The notes under the pieces: generated by a model
What the model was told of the DNA's origin: nothing
The model's database searches: none
What the model saw: the letters and a program-made list of their open reading frames with translations, nothing else
Position numbers and translations under genes: made by a program
Assembly: GCA_965662345.1 (NCBI GenBank)
Contig: CBFIHE010000006.1
Span: forward strand, 55,032-119,031
Source of the DNA: UBA6049 sp965662345
GTDB taxonomy: Bacteria > Bacteroidota > Bacteroidia > Flavobacteriales_G > Salibacteraceae
DNA: 64,000 nucleotides
Reading direction: 5' to 3'
In this document: piece after piece, positions 35,907 through 46,200 of the stretch
How the letters are laid out: each line of letters begins with the position of its first letter
Numbering within the stretch: the first letter of the stretch is position 1

Positions 35907-37266
35907 TTAGATGTTTACCAATTGTATGCCTGTGTAGTTATGTGGTGTAATTTGCTTCAACTCAACTTTAAGCGCATCTGTGATATCTAGGGTGTCAATA
36001 AATGCAGCGATACTTTCTGAGGTTATGGCTTCATTCGTTCGTGTTAAGGCCTTTAATGCCTCATAAGGTGCCGGGTAACCTTCTCTTCTTAATACGGTTT
36101 GGATAGCTTCTGCTACTACTGCATAGTTGTCTTCCAAATCAGCTCTAAGCGCATCCTCGTTTAGTAGAAGTTTATCCAAGCCTTTCAGTATGCTTTGGTA
36201 GGCAATTACCGTATGTCCGAATGGCATTCCTAAGGTTCTCAATACCGTTGAGTCTGTAAGGTCGCGTTGCAACCTACTTATTGGCAACTTTGAAGCAAGA
36301 TGCCCAAAAAGAGCATTGGCTATGCCAAAATTACCTTCAGCATTTTCAAAATCAATTGGGTTCACTTTGTGTGGCATGGCCGATGAACCAACTTCACCCG
36401 CTTTAATTTTCTGTTTAAAGTAGTTCATGGATACATATTGCCAAATATCTTTTGAGAGGTCAAGCAAAATGGTGTTGATACGTTCAAATGCATGAAACAA
36501 TGCGGCAAGATGGTCGTAATGCTCAATTTGAGTGGTAGTTTGAGCTCTACTTAAACCTAAACTCTCATTTACGAAGGAGTTAGCAAAGTTTACCCAATCA
36601 ATTTCAGGATAAGCAATCTGATGGGCGTTCATGTTTCCTGTGGCTCCACCAAATTTACCAGTAACAGGTATCTGACTCAGTAGCTTGATTTGCTCTACCA
36701 ATCGTTCAACAAACACAAAGATTTCTTTACCTAAACGTGTTGGCGATGCGGGTTGACCGTGAGTTTTGGCCAACATGGGAACATCTTTCCAATCAACAGC
36801 CAAACCAGTGAGTCTATCTACTAGCTCATCTAGCATCGGGTGGATTTCATTTTCTAGGGCTTCTCGTATGGAAAGTGGAACGGCCGTATTGTTTACGTCT
36901 TGAGACGTTAATCCCAAAGTGTATGAACTCTTTGTGGGCCTGAAGTCCTAGTTTATCAAAGGCTTCTTTAATAAAGTATTCAACAGCTTTTACATCGTGG
37001 TTTGTGGTTTTTTCAATGTCTTTGATGCGCTGAGCATTCTCTGGAGTGAAAGATTCATAGATCTTTCTCAGCTCAGGAAATAGGCCATGGTCCACATCTT
37101 TCAGCTGCGGCAAAGGCAACTCACATAAAGAGATAAAGTACTCTATTTCTACCCGTGTTCTGTATTTGAATAAAGCAAATTCAGAAAAGTAAGGAACTAA
37201 AGAGCGTGTTTTACTTGCGTACCTTCCATCTACTGGGGTAATTGCCTCTAAATTGTTGATTGCCAT
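35907..37266 (-). pseudogene. purB: Adenylosuccinate lyase, interrupted by a one-base frameshift
   Basis: Purine-synthesis lyase that releases fumarate from SAICAR and from adenylosuccinate. The two open pieces join into a 452-residue protein, close to the 456 of E. coli PurB. N-terminal piece: INNLEAITPVDGRYASKTRS, KTTNHDVKAVEYFIKE. C-terminal piece: LTSQDVNNTAVPLSIREALE, AKTHGQPASPTRLGKE and the flexible signature loop GSSAMPHKVNPIDFENAEGN. The frame breaks at the C run 36913-36915 (minus GGG). Removing one base restores HFGLTSQDVNNT exactly. Everything else is intact, so a sequencing or assembly error is more likely than true loss. The start at 37266 is favoured over 37281 by family alignment. 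Confidence 0.9.
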
Positions 37267-37294
37267 GTGTATGCTATTCATTCAAATGAGCTCG

Positions 37295-37302
37295 CAAAAT
37301 TA
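37295..37302 (-). promoter_or_regulatory. Promoter core for purB
   Basis: Minus-strand TAATTTTG (TAnnTTTG), 28 nt upstream of the start at 37266. Confidence 0.5.
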
Positions 37303-37358
37303 GGCTTTTGTTCCTTATTCTTAAGTCAATTAAACCGCGCTTCTTTTTTATGCCCTAT

Positions 37359-37366
37359 TAATTTTG
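37359..37366 (+). promoter_or_regulatory. Promoter core for the ECF sigma gene
   Basis: TAATTTTG (TAnnTTTG), 55 nt upstream of the ATG at 37422. Confidence 0.45.
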
Positions 37367-37421
37367 TGGCCGGTGATAAGCAACCACTCAATTATTATTC
37401 GTTTCTCAATTGTAATCGTAG

Positions 37422-37985
37422 ATGAACAGCCTTACAGATACTGAATTGAAAGCCTTGGTTCCCCGTTGCAGGCAGGGAGATCGTTCAGCGCAAGAAGCTG
37501 TTTTTCAGTCGCTATATGGTAAAATGATGGCGGCATGCATGCGATACCATCGAGATAGAGATCATGCGCAAGATGTCTTGCAAACGGGATTTATAAAGGT
37601 GTTTACGAGTTTAGATAAATACAACGGGGAAGGTTCTTTTGAAGGTTGGGTTAGGCGTATCGTGGTAAATACTGCCATTGATGATGTGCGAAGGAAGCGT
37701 TATGATGTAATCTCCATTGATGCAGATGAGTATGAATGGCTAGAAGATGAATCTGACAATGAAATAGAGTGGAACCATACGTTATTTAAGAATAAGGATA
37801 GGGTGATGGATGCTCTGCGTGATTTGTCTCCCGCTTACAGAACAGTTTTTAATCTGTATGTAATTGAAGGTTACGCGCACAAAGAAATAGCAGAGATGCT
37901 TGATATTAATATAGGAACGTCAAAATCTAACTTGGCAAAGGCCAAAGCGAATTTGAGAAAAGCGCTCAAGGAGATTGTAGAATGA
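37422..37985 (+). CDS. RNA polymerase ECF-type sigma factor
   Basis: Sigma-70 family protein of 187 residues with only region 2 (about 25-95: RDHAQDVLQTGFIKVFTSLD, GSFEGWVRRIVVNTAIDDVR) and region 4 (about 125-180: LSPAYRTVFNLYVIEGYAHK, then EIAEMLDINIGTSKSNLAKA), as in ECF sigmas. It overlaps the next gene by 4 bp (ATGA). That gene encodes a one-helix membrane protein, the arrangement of sigma/anti-sigma pairs. It probably directs a stimulus-dependent envelope regulon. Confidence 0.94.
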   Translation: MNSLTDTELKALVPRCRQGDRSAQEAVFQSLYGKMMAACMRYHRDRDHAQDVLQTGFIKVFTSLDKYNGEGSFEGWVRRIVVNTAIDDVRRKRYDVISIDADEYEWLEDESDNEIEWNHTLFKNKDRVMDALRDLSPAYRTVFNLYVIEGYAHKEIAEMLDINIGTSKSNLAKAKANLRKALKEIVE

Positions 37986-39208
37986 GCAATAAATTAGATG
38001 CATTTGAAGAAGGAGTAAAGCATGCGGTGAGCAGCTTTGAGGCTCCTTATGACCCAAAGGCTTGGGAAAGTCTTTCACAGAACTTAGATGGTTATGTGAG
38101 TAGCTCTACTAGCCTTACAAGCGGCTTTACGTCTGGAATGTTGGCAGGAGTACTTGCTGTTGCTGCTTGGATGGGCGTAATAACTGGCTTTAGTTCAACA
38201 GATACGTTAACCACAAGTACAGAGGAAATATTATCCATAACAGAGCCTGAAGAGCGCAGTGCTGGCGATCCTATCAATTCTAGAGACTTAGAAAAAGACA
38301 TTCAAGCCGTTGAGGTATTAACAGAAAAGCAGAATAGAGCTTCTGAGGTAGTTGTAGAAAGAGTAACAGAAGATGTTGATGAGAATGCAACCCATGACTT
38401 GAGAGAAGTGAGCAACACTCAACAATCAGTATCAGGTGCAGATATTGGAGAGTATACCATTAGAGTGGAGAGTCCTTCATCACAACTGTGCCTAGGTGAA
38501 AGCCCGCATTTGATCATTACCACTAAGGGCTTATTTGAAGATGAGCAAATCTTGGTAAATGGAGTGGAAACTGAAGAACCTATTCGTTTTGAGTTACCTG
38601 GTACATATGAAATTATACCACAAGGGATAATTGGTGACAAAACTATCTCAGGAGAGCCGCTACTCATAGAAGTCCTTAAGCGTCCAACTTCACGTATCAA
38701 TCAGATGATTGGTAAAGATCGCTACGGACGTCAAGAATTAACACTGAGTATTGGAGATGCATCAGACCTTGAGTCGGTTCAATGGTTTGTAAATAATGAA
38801 GTAGTTGCAAGCGGAGTAACGCACAAAGTGATAGTTACAAAAGCTGATTTATACCAGATAACAAGTGTTGGAGCCGATGCCAATGGTTGCACGGATACTT
38901 CGCGCACCTCTGTCTCTGTTTCTGAATCGTACAATTTATTGGCACCATCTGCATTCACGCCCAATGGCGATGGAAGAAATGATACTTGGATGCCAGAAGC
39001 GCTCATGGGAATAGATTTACCTTTTACCTTGGTTATTTACGATAGCAAAGGACAGCCCGTTTTTGAAACATCAAACTCATATGCTACTTGGACAGGAAAA
39101 GTATCAGGTGAACCTGTAATTCCAGGCTCTGTTTATGTTTGGAAGTCTACAGTTGAGTTTCCTGAGGGTACTCACAACTTTACGGGTAGCATAACGATAG
39201 TAGAGTAA
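37982..39208 (+). CDS. Single-TM protein with gliding-motility C-terminal domain (candidate anti-sigma)
   Basis: Product of 408 residues. Residues 1 to about 38 are cytoplasmic-like (AVSSFEAPYDPKAWESLSQN), resembling the short N-terminal segment of Bacteroidota proteins encoded beside ECF sigmas. One TM helix follows (about 47-68: GMLAGVLAVAAWMGVITGF), without a cleavable signal peptide. After a Glu/Thr-rich linker come Ig/PKD-like regions, and the end is a gliding-motility C-terminal domain (LLAPSAFTPNGDGRNDTW; SVYVWKSTVEF). The start overlaps the sigma gene (ATGA), so the two are coupled. Inference: membrane-anchored regulator of that sigma, with the secretion-type domain as its periplasmic part. 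Confidence 0.8.
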   Translation: MSNKLDAFEEGVKHAVSSFEAPYDPKAWESLSQNLDGYVSSSTSLTSGFTSGMLAGVLAVAAWMGVITGFSSTDTLTTSTEEILSITEPEERSAGDPINSRDLEKDIQAVEVLTEKQNRASEVVVERVTEDVDENATHDLREVSNTQQSVSGADIGEYTIRVESPSSQLCLGESPHLIITTKGLFEDEQILVNGVETEEPIRFELPGTYEIIPQGIIGDKTISGEPLLIEVLKRPTSRINQMIGKDRYGRQELTLSIGDASDLESVQWFVNNEVVASGVTHKVIVTKADLYQITSVGADANGCTDTSRTSVSVSESYNLLAPSAFTPNGDGRNDTWMPEALMGIDLPFTLVIYDSKGQPVFETSNSYATWTGKVSGEPVIPGSVYVWKSTVEFPEGTHNFTGSITIVE

Positions 39209-39238
39209 TAGATAGTTGTGCGACAAGCGAATACAATT

Positions 39239-39273
39239 AAATCCCGCGAGGTAAGACTCAGCGGGATTTTTTT
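39239..39273 (+). terminator. Terminator after the sigma / membrane protein pair
   Basis: AAATCCCGC / GCGGGATTT with a 13-nt loop and a seven-T tail, 30 nt after the stop codon. Confidence 0.85.
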
Positions 39274-39311
39274 ATGTGTAGAACAGTGCTGTATCTATTT
39301 TACCCATAGAT

Positions 39312-39343
39312 CAAAAAAAATCCCCGCAGTATCTGCGAGGATT
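39312..39343 (-). terminator. Terminator after gyrB
   Basis: AATCCcCGCAG-TAT-CTGCGaGGATT, read on the minus strand into a run of eight T, 25 nt beyond the gyrB stop. Convergent with the preceding terminator. Confidence 0.85.
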
Positions 39344-39368
39344 GAATTCTATAAGTAACAATTGATAG

Positions 39369-41315
39369 TTACACATCAATATTTGCATACTTGGCATTAC
39401 GCTCAATGAAATCTCTACGAGGCGGAACATCATCGCCCATAAGCATAGAGAAAACACGATCTGCCTCAGCACCATTTTCAATAGATACTTGGCGTAGTGT
39501 TCTACCGTCTGGACTCATGGTTGTTTCCCAAAGCTGTTCAGCGTTCATTTCACCCAGACCTTTGTACCGCTGTATACCTACTGCAGACTCGCTCCCTTTG
39601 CCTTTTATTTCTTGTACCAAACGGTCTCGTTGGTCTTCATCCCAGGCATATTGCTGGTTATTACCTTTTTTAACCAAGTACAATGGCGGAGTTGCTATGT
39701 AAATGTATCCGTTCTCAATCAACTCTTTCATGTGTCTAAAGAAGAAAGTAAGAATCAATGTTTGAATGTGACTACCATCTACATCGGCATCACACATGAT
39801 GATGATTTTATGGTAACGCAACTTGGATATATCCAATGCTTTTGAATCCTCTTCTGTACCAACTCTTACACCTAAGGCAGTGAAGATATTTTTAATCTCT
39901 TCATTTTCAAAGATTTTGTGGTGCATGGCTTTTTCCACATTCAAGATCTTACCTCTAAGTGGTAAGATGGCTTGAAATTCCCGATCTCTACCTTGTTTAG
40001 CTGTACCACCCGCTGAATCTCCCTCAACCAAATATAGCTCACACATAGCTGCATCTTTAGACGCACAATCTGCCAATTTACCAGGTAAGCTTGTTGAGCT
40101 CATTACGCTTTTACGCTGCACCATTTCGCGTGCCTTGCGCGCTGCTTGCCTAGCTTGTGCCGCCAAGATGACTTTCTCAACTATGGTTTTAGCATCTTTA
40201 GGATTCTCTTCTAGGTAGTACGCTAGCATTTCAGAAACGCTTTGCGAAACAGGAGAAACAACTTCTTTGTTACCTAGCTTGGTTTTGGTTTGTCCCTCAA
40301 ACAAGGGTTCTGCAACTTTAACAGAAACTACTGATGTTAAACCTTCGCGGAAATCATCTCCACTAATTTCAAACTTCAACTTGTCTAGCATGCCAGATTC
40401 TTCTGCATACTTTTTAAGTGTGTTTGTTAGCCCTCTTCTGAAACCACTCAGGTGAGTACCACCTTCGTGCGTATTAATATTGTTTACGTAAGAGTGAATG
40501 TTCTCACTAAATGAGTTATTGTAAACCATGGCTACTTCTACGGGGATTCCGTCTTTTTCGCCATCCATATAAATCACATCACTTATAATCTGTTCTCGAT
40601 TCTTATCTAAGAACTGAACAAATTCCATAAGGCCACCTTCTGAGAAGAATACTTCTTCTAAAAACTTCCCATCCTCATTGGTAACGCGTTCATCTGTTAA
40701 GGTAATCGTAATCCCCTTGTTCAAATAGGCAAGTTCGCGCATGCGATTGGCCAATGTATCAAACGAATATTCGGTTACGTCAAATATTGATGCATCGGGT
40801 TGAAACCAAACTGTTGTGCCGTTTTTATCGGTAGTGCCAATCTCTCGTGTGTCGTACTGGGGCTTACCTATTTTAAATGCTTGTTCGTAGACTGTACCGC
40901 CCTTGTAAACCGTAGCTTTAAGATCTGTGGAAAGAGCATTAACACAGGATACACCAACCCCGTGTAGACCTCCAGATACCTTGTATGAATCTTTATCAAA
41001 CTTACCCCCTGCATGAAGCACAGTCATTACAACTTCTAGCGCACTTTTATTGTATTTGGGGTGAATATCTACGGGAATACCTCTTCCATTATCTGTAACG
41101 GAAATGGATTCACCTTCATGAATAATAACGGATATGGTATCGCAGTGGCCGGCTAGCGCCTCATCAATAGAGTTATCCACTACTTCATATACCAAGTGGT
41201 GCAAACCTCTAAAGCCAACGTCTCCAATATACATGGCTGGACGTTTTCTAACTGCCTCTAAGCCTTCAAGTACCTGTATACTACCCGCTGCGTAGTCTTT
41301 CTTTTGTTCGCTCAT
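39369..41315 (-). CDS. gyrB: DNA gyrase subunit B
   Basis: ATPase subunit of type II topoisomerase that introduces negative supercoils (648 residues). GHKL ATPase: EVVDNSIDEALAGHCD, TDNGRGIPVDIHPK, and GGKFDKDSYKVSGGLHGVGV. Toprim domain: LYLVEGDSAGGTAKQGRDRE, LRGKILNVEKA and MCDADVDGSHIQTLILTFFF. C-terminal: IQRYKGLGEMNAEQLWETTM. The length and start (MSEQKKDYAAGSIQVLEGLE) match Bacteroidota GyrB rather than ParE. It has its own promoter core, and no recF or gyrA is adjacent. Confidence 0.97.
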   Translation of the reverse strand: MSEQKKDYAAGSIQVLEGLEAVRKRPAMYIGDVGFRGLHHLVYEVVDNSIDEALAGHCDTISVIIHEGESISVTDNGRGIPVDIHPKYNKSALEVVMTVLHAGGKFDKDSYKVSGGLHGVGVSCVNALSTDLKATVYKGGTVYEQAFKIGKPQYDTREIGTTDKNGTTVWFQPDASIFDVTEYSFDTLANRMRELAYLNKGITITLTDERVTNEDGKFLEEVFFSEGGLMEFVQFLDKNREQIISDVIYMDGEKDGIPVEVAMVYNNSFSENIHSYVNNINTHEGGTHLSGFRRGLTNTLKKYAEESGMLDKLKFEISGDDFREGLTSVVSVKVAEPLFEGQTKTKLGNKEVVSPVSQSVSEMLAYYLEENPKDAKTIVEKVILAAQARQAARKAREMVQRKSVMSSTSLPGKLADCASKDAAMCELYLVEGDSAGGTAKQGRDREFQAILPLRGKILNVEKAMHHKIFENEEIKNIFTALGVRVGTEEDSKALDISKLRYHKIIIMCDADVDGSHIQTLILTFFFRHMKELIENGYIYIATPPLYLVKKGNNQQYAWDEDQRDRLVQEIKGKGSESAVGIQRYKGLGEMNAEQLWETTMSPDGRTLRQVSIENGAEADRVFSMLMGDDVPPRRDFIERNAKYANIDV

Positions 41316-41341
41316 AAAATGCCTGTTTTTAAGCTATCAAA

Positions 41342-41349
41342 CAAAGATA
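41342..41349 (-). promoter_or_regulatory. Promoter core for gyrB
   Basis: Minus-strand TATCTTTG (TAnnTTTG), 26 nt upstream of the ATG. Confidence 0.5.
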
Positions 41350-41444
41350 ACATTAGGGGTGGGGCAGGAGTGACCTAATTCACTGTAAACCGTAGGTTTT
41401 ATCAACATATCTCCCCTTGAAAAACAAGGGCTTAAATAGAGCTG

Positions 41445-43256
41445 TTAGTTCCTACTCCAGAATCCGTAAGTAACTCCAAACATTACGTTAATGCCTTGTA
41501 CTTGATAATCATGCCAACGTTGATAACCAGTATTCAAGATGTTGTTTACTTGTACAAAGCCAGAAAGTTTCTTGTTGTAGCGGTATTCTAGCCCAATATT
41601 CGCATCTAAGTACCCGTCTAGTTTAACGGCATAGATAGGTGAAGGTGCTCCATTTATCAATTCTGAAGCCACTTGTTCTCCTTCAGAAGCGTTATATGTT
41701 CTAGCAAAGCGCTCTCCTACATACATAACGTCTAGCATAGCAACAATTTTGTCGCGTAGATCATATCTCCCAGTTACGGTGGCTACCAGCTCTGGGATGT
41801 GCCATGCTTTTGCTTGCCTAACAGGGTCAAAGCTGAAGTATTCTCCAGAAACCAATAAATTAAATTTGTTCTCTGCAAAAAAGGTGAGCTCTCCTTTTAA
41901 ATGCGTAATGTTTAAGGTATCGTATACTGTTGTAAAAGCTCCTTGTGATCTGGCGTAAAAATTGGCAGGAACGATAGCACCAACAGTGGTATCTGCTTTT
42001 TGGAATAGAGCAACATTAGCTTCTTGTCTTAAGGAAGCTTGAATATTGAAACTAATTTGAGAGCTAAAAGCTCCTCTGATACCCCCGTATATATTATAAC
42101 GTGTATTTTGATTTTCTAAGGTGAGATCAGATGCCAAGAATGGGTTAGCTTGACGCAAGCTATTGTAGTTTACACGAGTGAGGCCTCCATTGATGCCCAA
42201 ATAAGGGATGATGTAGTCATTGTATACGTTGTACTTGAAGTAAGCATTTGGATAGAACCTGAAATCAGTTGCATCTTCATTTTCAATGAAAGCAGATAAG
42301 CCCATGCTCAATCTCCACTTCACTCCCTTAAACTCAATTTGTGGATTTATCCGCACAAAGAAATTGGCATTATTAACTGCAGTATCAGCACCATTTAGGT
42401 TAACATTTTGGTTATTGTAGTCAAAGTCGAGATTCAATAAGGCCAATTCGTTGCCAAAATAACGTTCAAACCTTGTTTTGGCAAGGAGGTGGTTTTCTTG
42501 CACGCTTTCAGTTGTACCCACTGGAGAGGTGTACTCTGGAGTGCTAAGAAAGTTATACGAAACATCTGCTGTGTAGTTGATGGAAGATGAGTCTGAGAAA
42601 TAACTTTCTAATAAGGCCTGCCCGGTCACTATGTTATAAGTCTGCTCAATTTGAGAGGCATCTATTTCCGTACCGTCAATAGAGTCTGCGTAGGTATCGG
42701 CTAACCCGTAATAATGCACACGCTGTCTTGTATAACCTACATTACCGTGCAGTTTATGTGCTTTTAAAAACTTGGTTCCATACACACTTGCGCTGTTCGT
42801 AGAGAAAGTATTCTCTGGTAAATCAGCTATACCATTATTTGATGCACGATGATGCATTTCAACGCCCCAACGTGTATTCCGGCTTCGTAGACTATTCACA
42901 TAGACGTCTCCGTATGTGGTTAGGAAGTTGCCCATCCCCGCTTTCACATAAGCACGATATAACCTACTGAGCGGTTCACCCTTTAAACGAGCAGCTTTAA
43001 TACTGTCTGGTGCAAAATCAGATGTGTAACTTACTTCTTGTCGAGTATATTTAAAAGAAAGCGGCTCAGTCTTTAAAGCCACAGATTGAGGCCCCGTATT
43101 CAATTTTCTTGCGGCAGCTATACTGGGCTCAAACTCTTTAATAATAATAACTTCTTCAGTAGAAAGAGTGTCATCTCCTGTTTGGGCATTTTGACCCAAA
43201 GCTGCAACGGAAGAAAAGCAAAGCGCTACGGCAAAAAACGTTTTGTTGATTTTCAT
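41445..43256 (-). CDS. TonB-receptor-like outer-membrane beta-barrel protein
   Basis: Secreted 603-residue protein with signal peptide (MKINKTFFAVALCFSSVAALG) followed by VIIIKEFEPSIAAARKLN. The rest is beta-barrel sequence (paired aromatic strands, GYTRQRVHYYGL; LGLEYRYNKKLSGFVQVNNI) like the barrel of TonB-dependent receptors, but I see no plug domain (no LxxxPGV..RG..) between signal and barrel. Its ATG overlaps the stop of the TPR gene (TAATG), so the two are coupled. The pair probably forms an outer-membrane complex of unknown role. Confidence 0.78.
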   Translation of the reverse strand: MKINKTFFAVALCFSSVAALGQNAQTGDDTLSTEEVIIIKEFEPSIAAARKLNTGPQSVALKTEPLSFKYTRQEVSYTSDFAPDSIKAARLKGEPLSRLYRAYVKAGMGNFLTTYGDVYVNSLRSRNTRWGVEMHHRASNNGIADLPENTFSTNSASVYGTKFLKAHKLHGNVGYTRQRVHYYGLADTYADSIDGTEIDASQIEQTYNIVTGQALLESYFSDSSSINYTADVSYNFLSTPEYTSPVGTTESVQENHLLAKTRFERYFGNELALLNLDFDYNNQNVNLNGADTAVNNANFFVRINPQIEFKGVKWRLSMGLSAFIENEDATDFRFYPNAYFKYNVYNDYIIPYLGINGGLTRVNYNSLRQANPFLASDLTLENQNTRYNIYGGIRGAFSSQISFNIQASLRQEANVALFQKADTTVGAIVPANFYARSQGAFTTVYDTLNITHLKGELTFFAENKFNLLVSGEYFSFDPVRQAKAWHIPELVATVTGRYDLRDKIVAMLDVMYVGERFARTYNASEGEQVASELINGAPSPIYAVKLDGYLDANIGLEYRYNKKLSGFVQVNNILNTGYQRWHDYQVQGINVMFGVTYGFWSRN

Positions 43257-46200
43257 TATTCGTTGTTTTGATTGGGTTCTTCTACTGGTAATTCTTCTTC
43301 AAATAAGGCATCGTAGTCTAATTCGTCTACGCCCATATCAATTTCCAAATCCTCTTCGGGTTGAGGTTCAGGCGGACTATTTTCATTCAATAGGCGCTGT
43401 AGTTTGTCTTCAGCTTCTCGTTTCAGTGCATCATCACCAGTATAGTTCTCGATGATACTTTCTAGGGTTGCTTTTGCTTGGAATGGGTCATCTTTAGCTA
43501 AGTAAACATCACTCAATAAAATCAATCCCTTAGCCAAATAAGTGTCGTAGGTTGGAGTGAAGTTTACCAATTGAAAAATCACAGTTTCTGATGAATCAAG
43601 AAGGTCTTCCTCATAAAGAGATTCAGCTGTAAGGTATAGGCCATGGGCTGCGTACTCAGACTTAGAAGAGTCTGCTAATTGCATAAACAGGTTTCTAGCG
43701 GAATCTGCTTTTCCAACTTCTAACATCGCAATAGCGTGAATAAATGAAGATTGATCGAGCAGGCGTTCGTCAAGTGCTGTTAGTTGATCTACTAGATGAG
43801 CAACAGAATCTGCTTTTTGATAGGAGCCGTACTCATAATAAGATTGCATTAGACCAATTATCGCACGTTCTTTATTCTCTGGGTAATTGGCCAAATCATA
43901 TAAACGCGCATACTGTTTGGCGGCTACATCAAATTGATTGGTGATAAAATTGATGTAAGATGCTTTTTCTAATGCAGGTTCCGTAAATTTAGAGGTAGGC
44001 CTACGCAGAACATTGGTGTAGTAGTTTAGAGCCTCGGGGAAATTACCCGATTTGTACAAGCATTGCGCTAGATAGAAGCTAGCGTTTAAGTAGAAAATAG
44101 GTTGGTCAAACTTGCCTAAGTATCGTTGAAAACCGGTAATAGCCTCTGAGCAATTGCCAGCCATATATTGAAGTTCTGTAGATTCATAATTCAATGAATC
44201 TAAACTTCCGTCTGATATATTCATAAACGCCAATGTGCTTATGTAAGACTCATACCCGCTAACATCTCCAGATTCTTTGTAAATGTTTTGGATACCGCGT
44301 AAGGCCTCTTTAGAGTCTGCGTAATTGGGGTTCTCTTCAACCACCTTCTCAAAAATGGTTAAGGCTTCATCATTACGATCCATGTTGTAATAAATGAGTC
44401 CCGTACTTACCATTGCTCTTCGTTTGTAGCTACTGTTTGGATGATTATCAATAACCCTATTCATGTACTCTAAGGCATCTGTAGTTCTGTTTTGAGCTAC
44501 ATAGGTTCTGCCTAACTCATATAAAGCAGCATCAATAAACCCTGAATTAGGGTACTCTTTTTCCATGCGTTGAAGTGCCGCTAGCTTATCTTCATCTCGC
44601 TTTACTACTCCGCTTGCCAATGCAAATTGATATAGGGCATAGTCTGTATCACGATACCCTAAATCAATGGCTTGCCTGTAGTATTCGAGAGCAACCAAAT
44701 ATTCTTTTTGAATAAAGTAACAATCTCCTGTACGAATAAGGGCATCATTCGTTCTTAAGCTATCTGCCTCTTTGTAAGCTAAAAATTTGCGAAACCATGA
44801 AGCGGACTTTGCGTAGTCTCTCTTTTGAAAATACGAATAAGCTGTACCGTAGTGTGCCAAATAAAACTCAGGTAAAAGAATAGCTCTAGGCTCGTACATG
44901 AATTCTTTGTAAGCCTCTATTGCTTTATGGAATATACGCTCTCTGTAATAAGCGTCTGCTTTCCAATAATTGGCAAGGGCTGCCAATGTTTTGTCTTCAG
45001 GCTCAGTTAAACTTTTATTGAATGTAGCGATGGAAGTATAGTGCTGGCCGCCACTAAATTGCTCCACAGCCAGGTTGTATACTAGTTGCTGGTATACTTT
45101 TTTGAAACGCGCATCCATATTCATGGTGGTTTCCAATGAAGCTATGGCAGCTCTATAGTTCTTAGAGTTTAAGTAGATGTTGATGAGGTACTCATAGGCC
45201 TTTTCACTGCGTAGGGCATTGGGGTAGGTTTCAAGGTATTTAATGAAAGCATCTATGGCCTTATTGTACGGGTCAAACTCTAATTCATAAGATAGTTTGG
45301 CATAATTGAAGAGTGATTCTTCTGATAACATTTTATCAAAATCTAAGCTGTAAGTATTTTGATAAGCAGCTAATGCTGCTCGCTTATCACCTGCATCCAT
45401 ATAGCTTTCAGCAATAAGATAATTAGCAGACTGTGCCAATGAATCGTTGGTGTAGGTAGTTTTTTTCAAGGTTGCCACAGCATTCACTGGGTCTCCAGAT
45501 TTGTAATAGGCATACCCCAGCTGGTAATCGTCTTCTCGTGTTTTGGCAGGGCTCTCTTTCCCGTAAAACTCTAGGTGCGGTACGGCCTCTTTATACATTC
45601 CCTTATTGAAATAGCTCTCGCCAACCAATCTTGCAATCTCTGGTTTACGCTTGATTTTGTCTTGCTCTAATAATGGTAAGCCATAATTTATAAGAGAATC
45701 ATAGCGTTCTTGGTGATAATAGATTTGGGTGATGTAATAAGGAACAACAGGTTTGAATTTTTTGTCTGACTTAAGCTTTGCGAAAGACTTTAACGCAGTT
45801 TCATAGTTGCCATCTTCGTAAGCTATGTGACCATAATAATAGTTGGCAGGAGCGTGATATGTTCCAGGAATATCTATAAGTCGATATAGGTTTCGCTTTG
45901 CTTCTGTGTACTCTTCTTCTCTAAATTGAGCATAACCTTGCTTAAAATAGTATTCAGACCTTTCTTCTGGAGTTAGGTCATATGGGTCGATTTCTGAAAG
46001 ATAAAGTACAACTTCGTCCCATTGTTTTTGACGGTAGTTGTAGCGCCCAAGTTGAAAGAATGCGTTTTTAATACGTGGACTTTCAGGATAATGCTTCACG
46101 AATTCTTTGAGTAGGTACTCAGCATCGCGATTGAATAATTGAAGCGCACAAAGTGCTTTGTAGTAAGTGGCCTCCTCATAAGCCATGCCCGAGGGCTCTT

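Noticed and set aside
36913..36915. Programmed ribosomal frameshift in purB
   Set aside because: No slippery heptamer, stimulatory stop or strong stem is evident, and the same one-extra-base lesion recurs in two unrelated genes.
41414..41430. CCCTTG-AAAAA-CAAGGG hairpin upstream of gyrB
   Set aside because: Short stem and no T run on the relevant strand; too weak to call a terminator.
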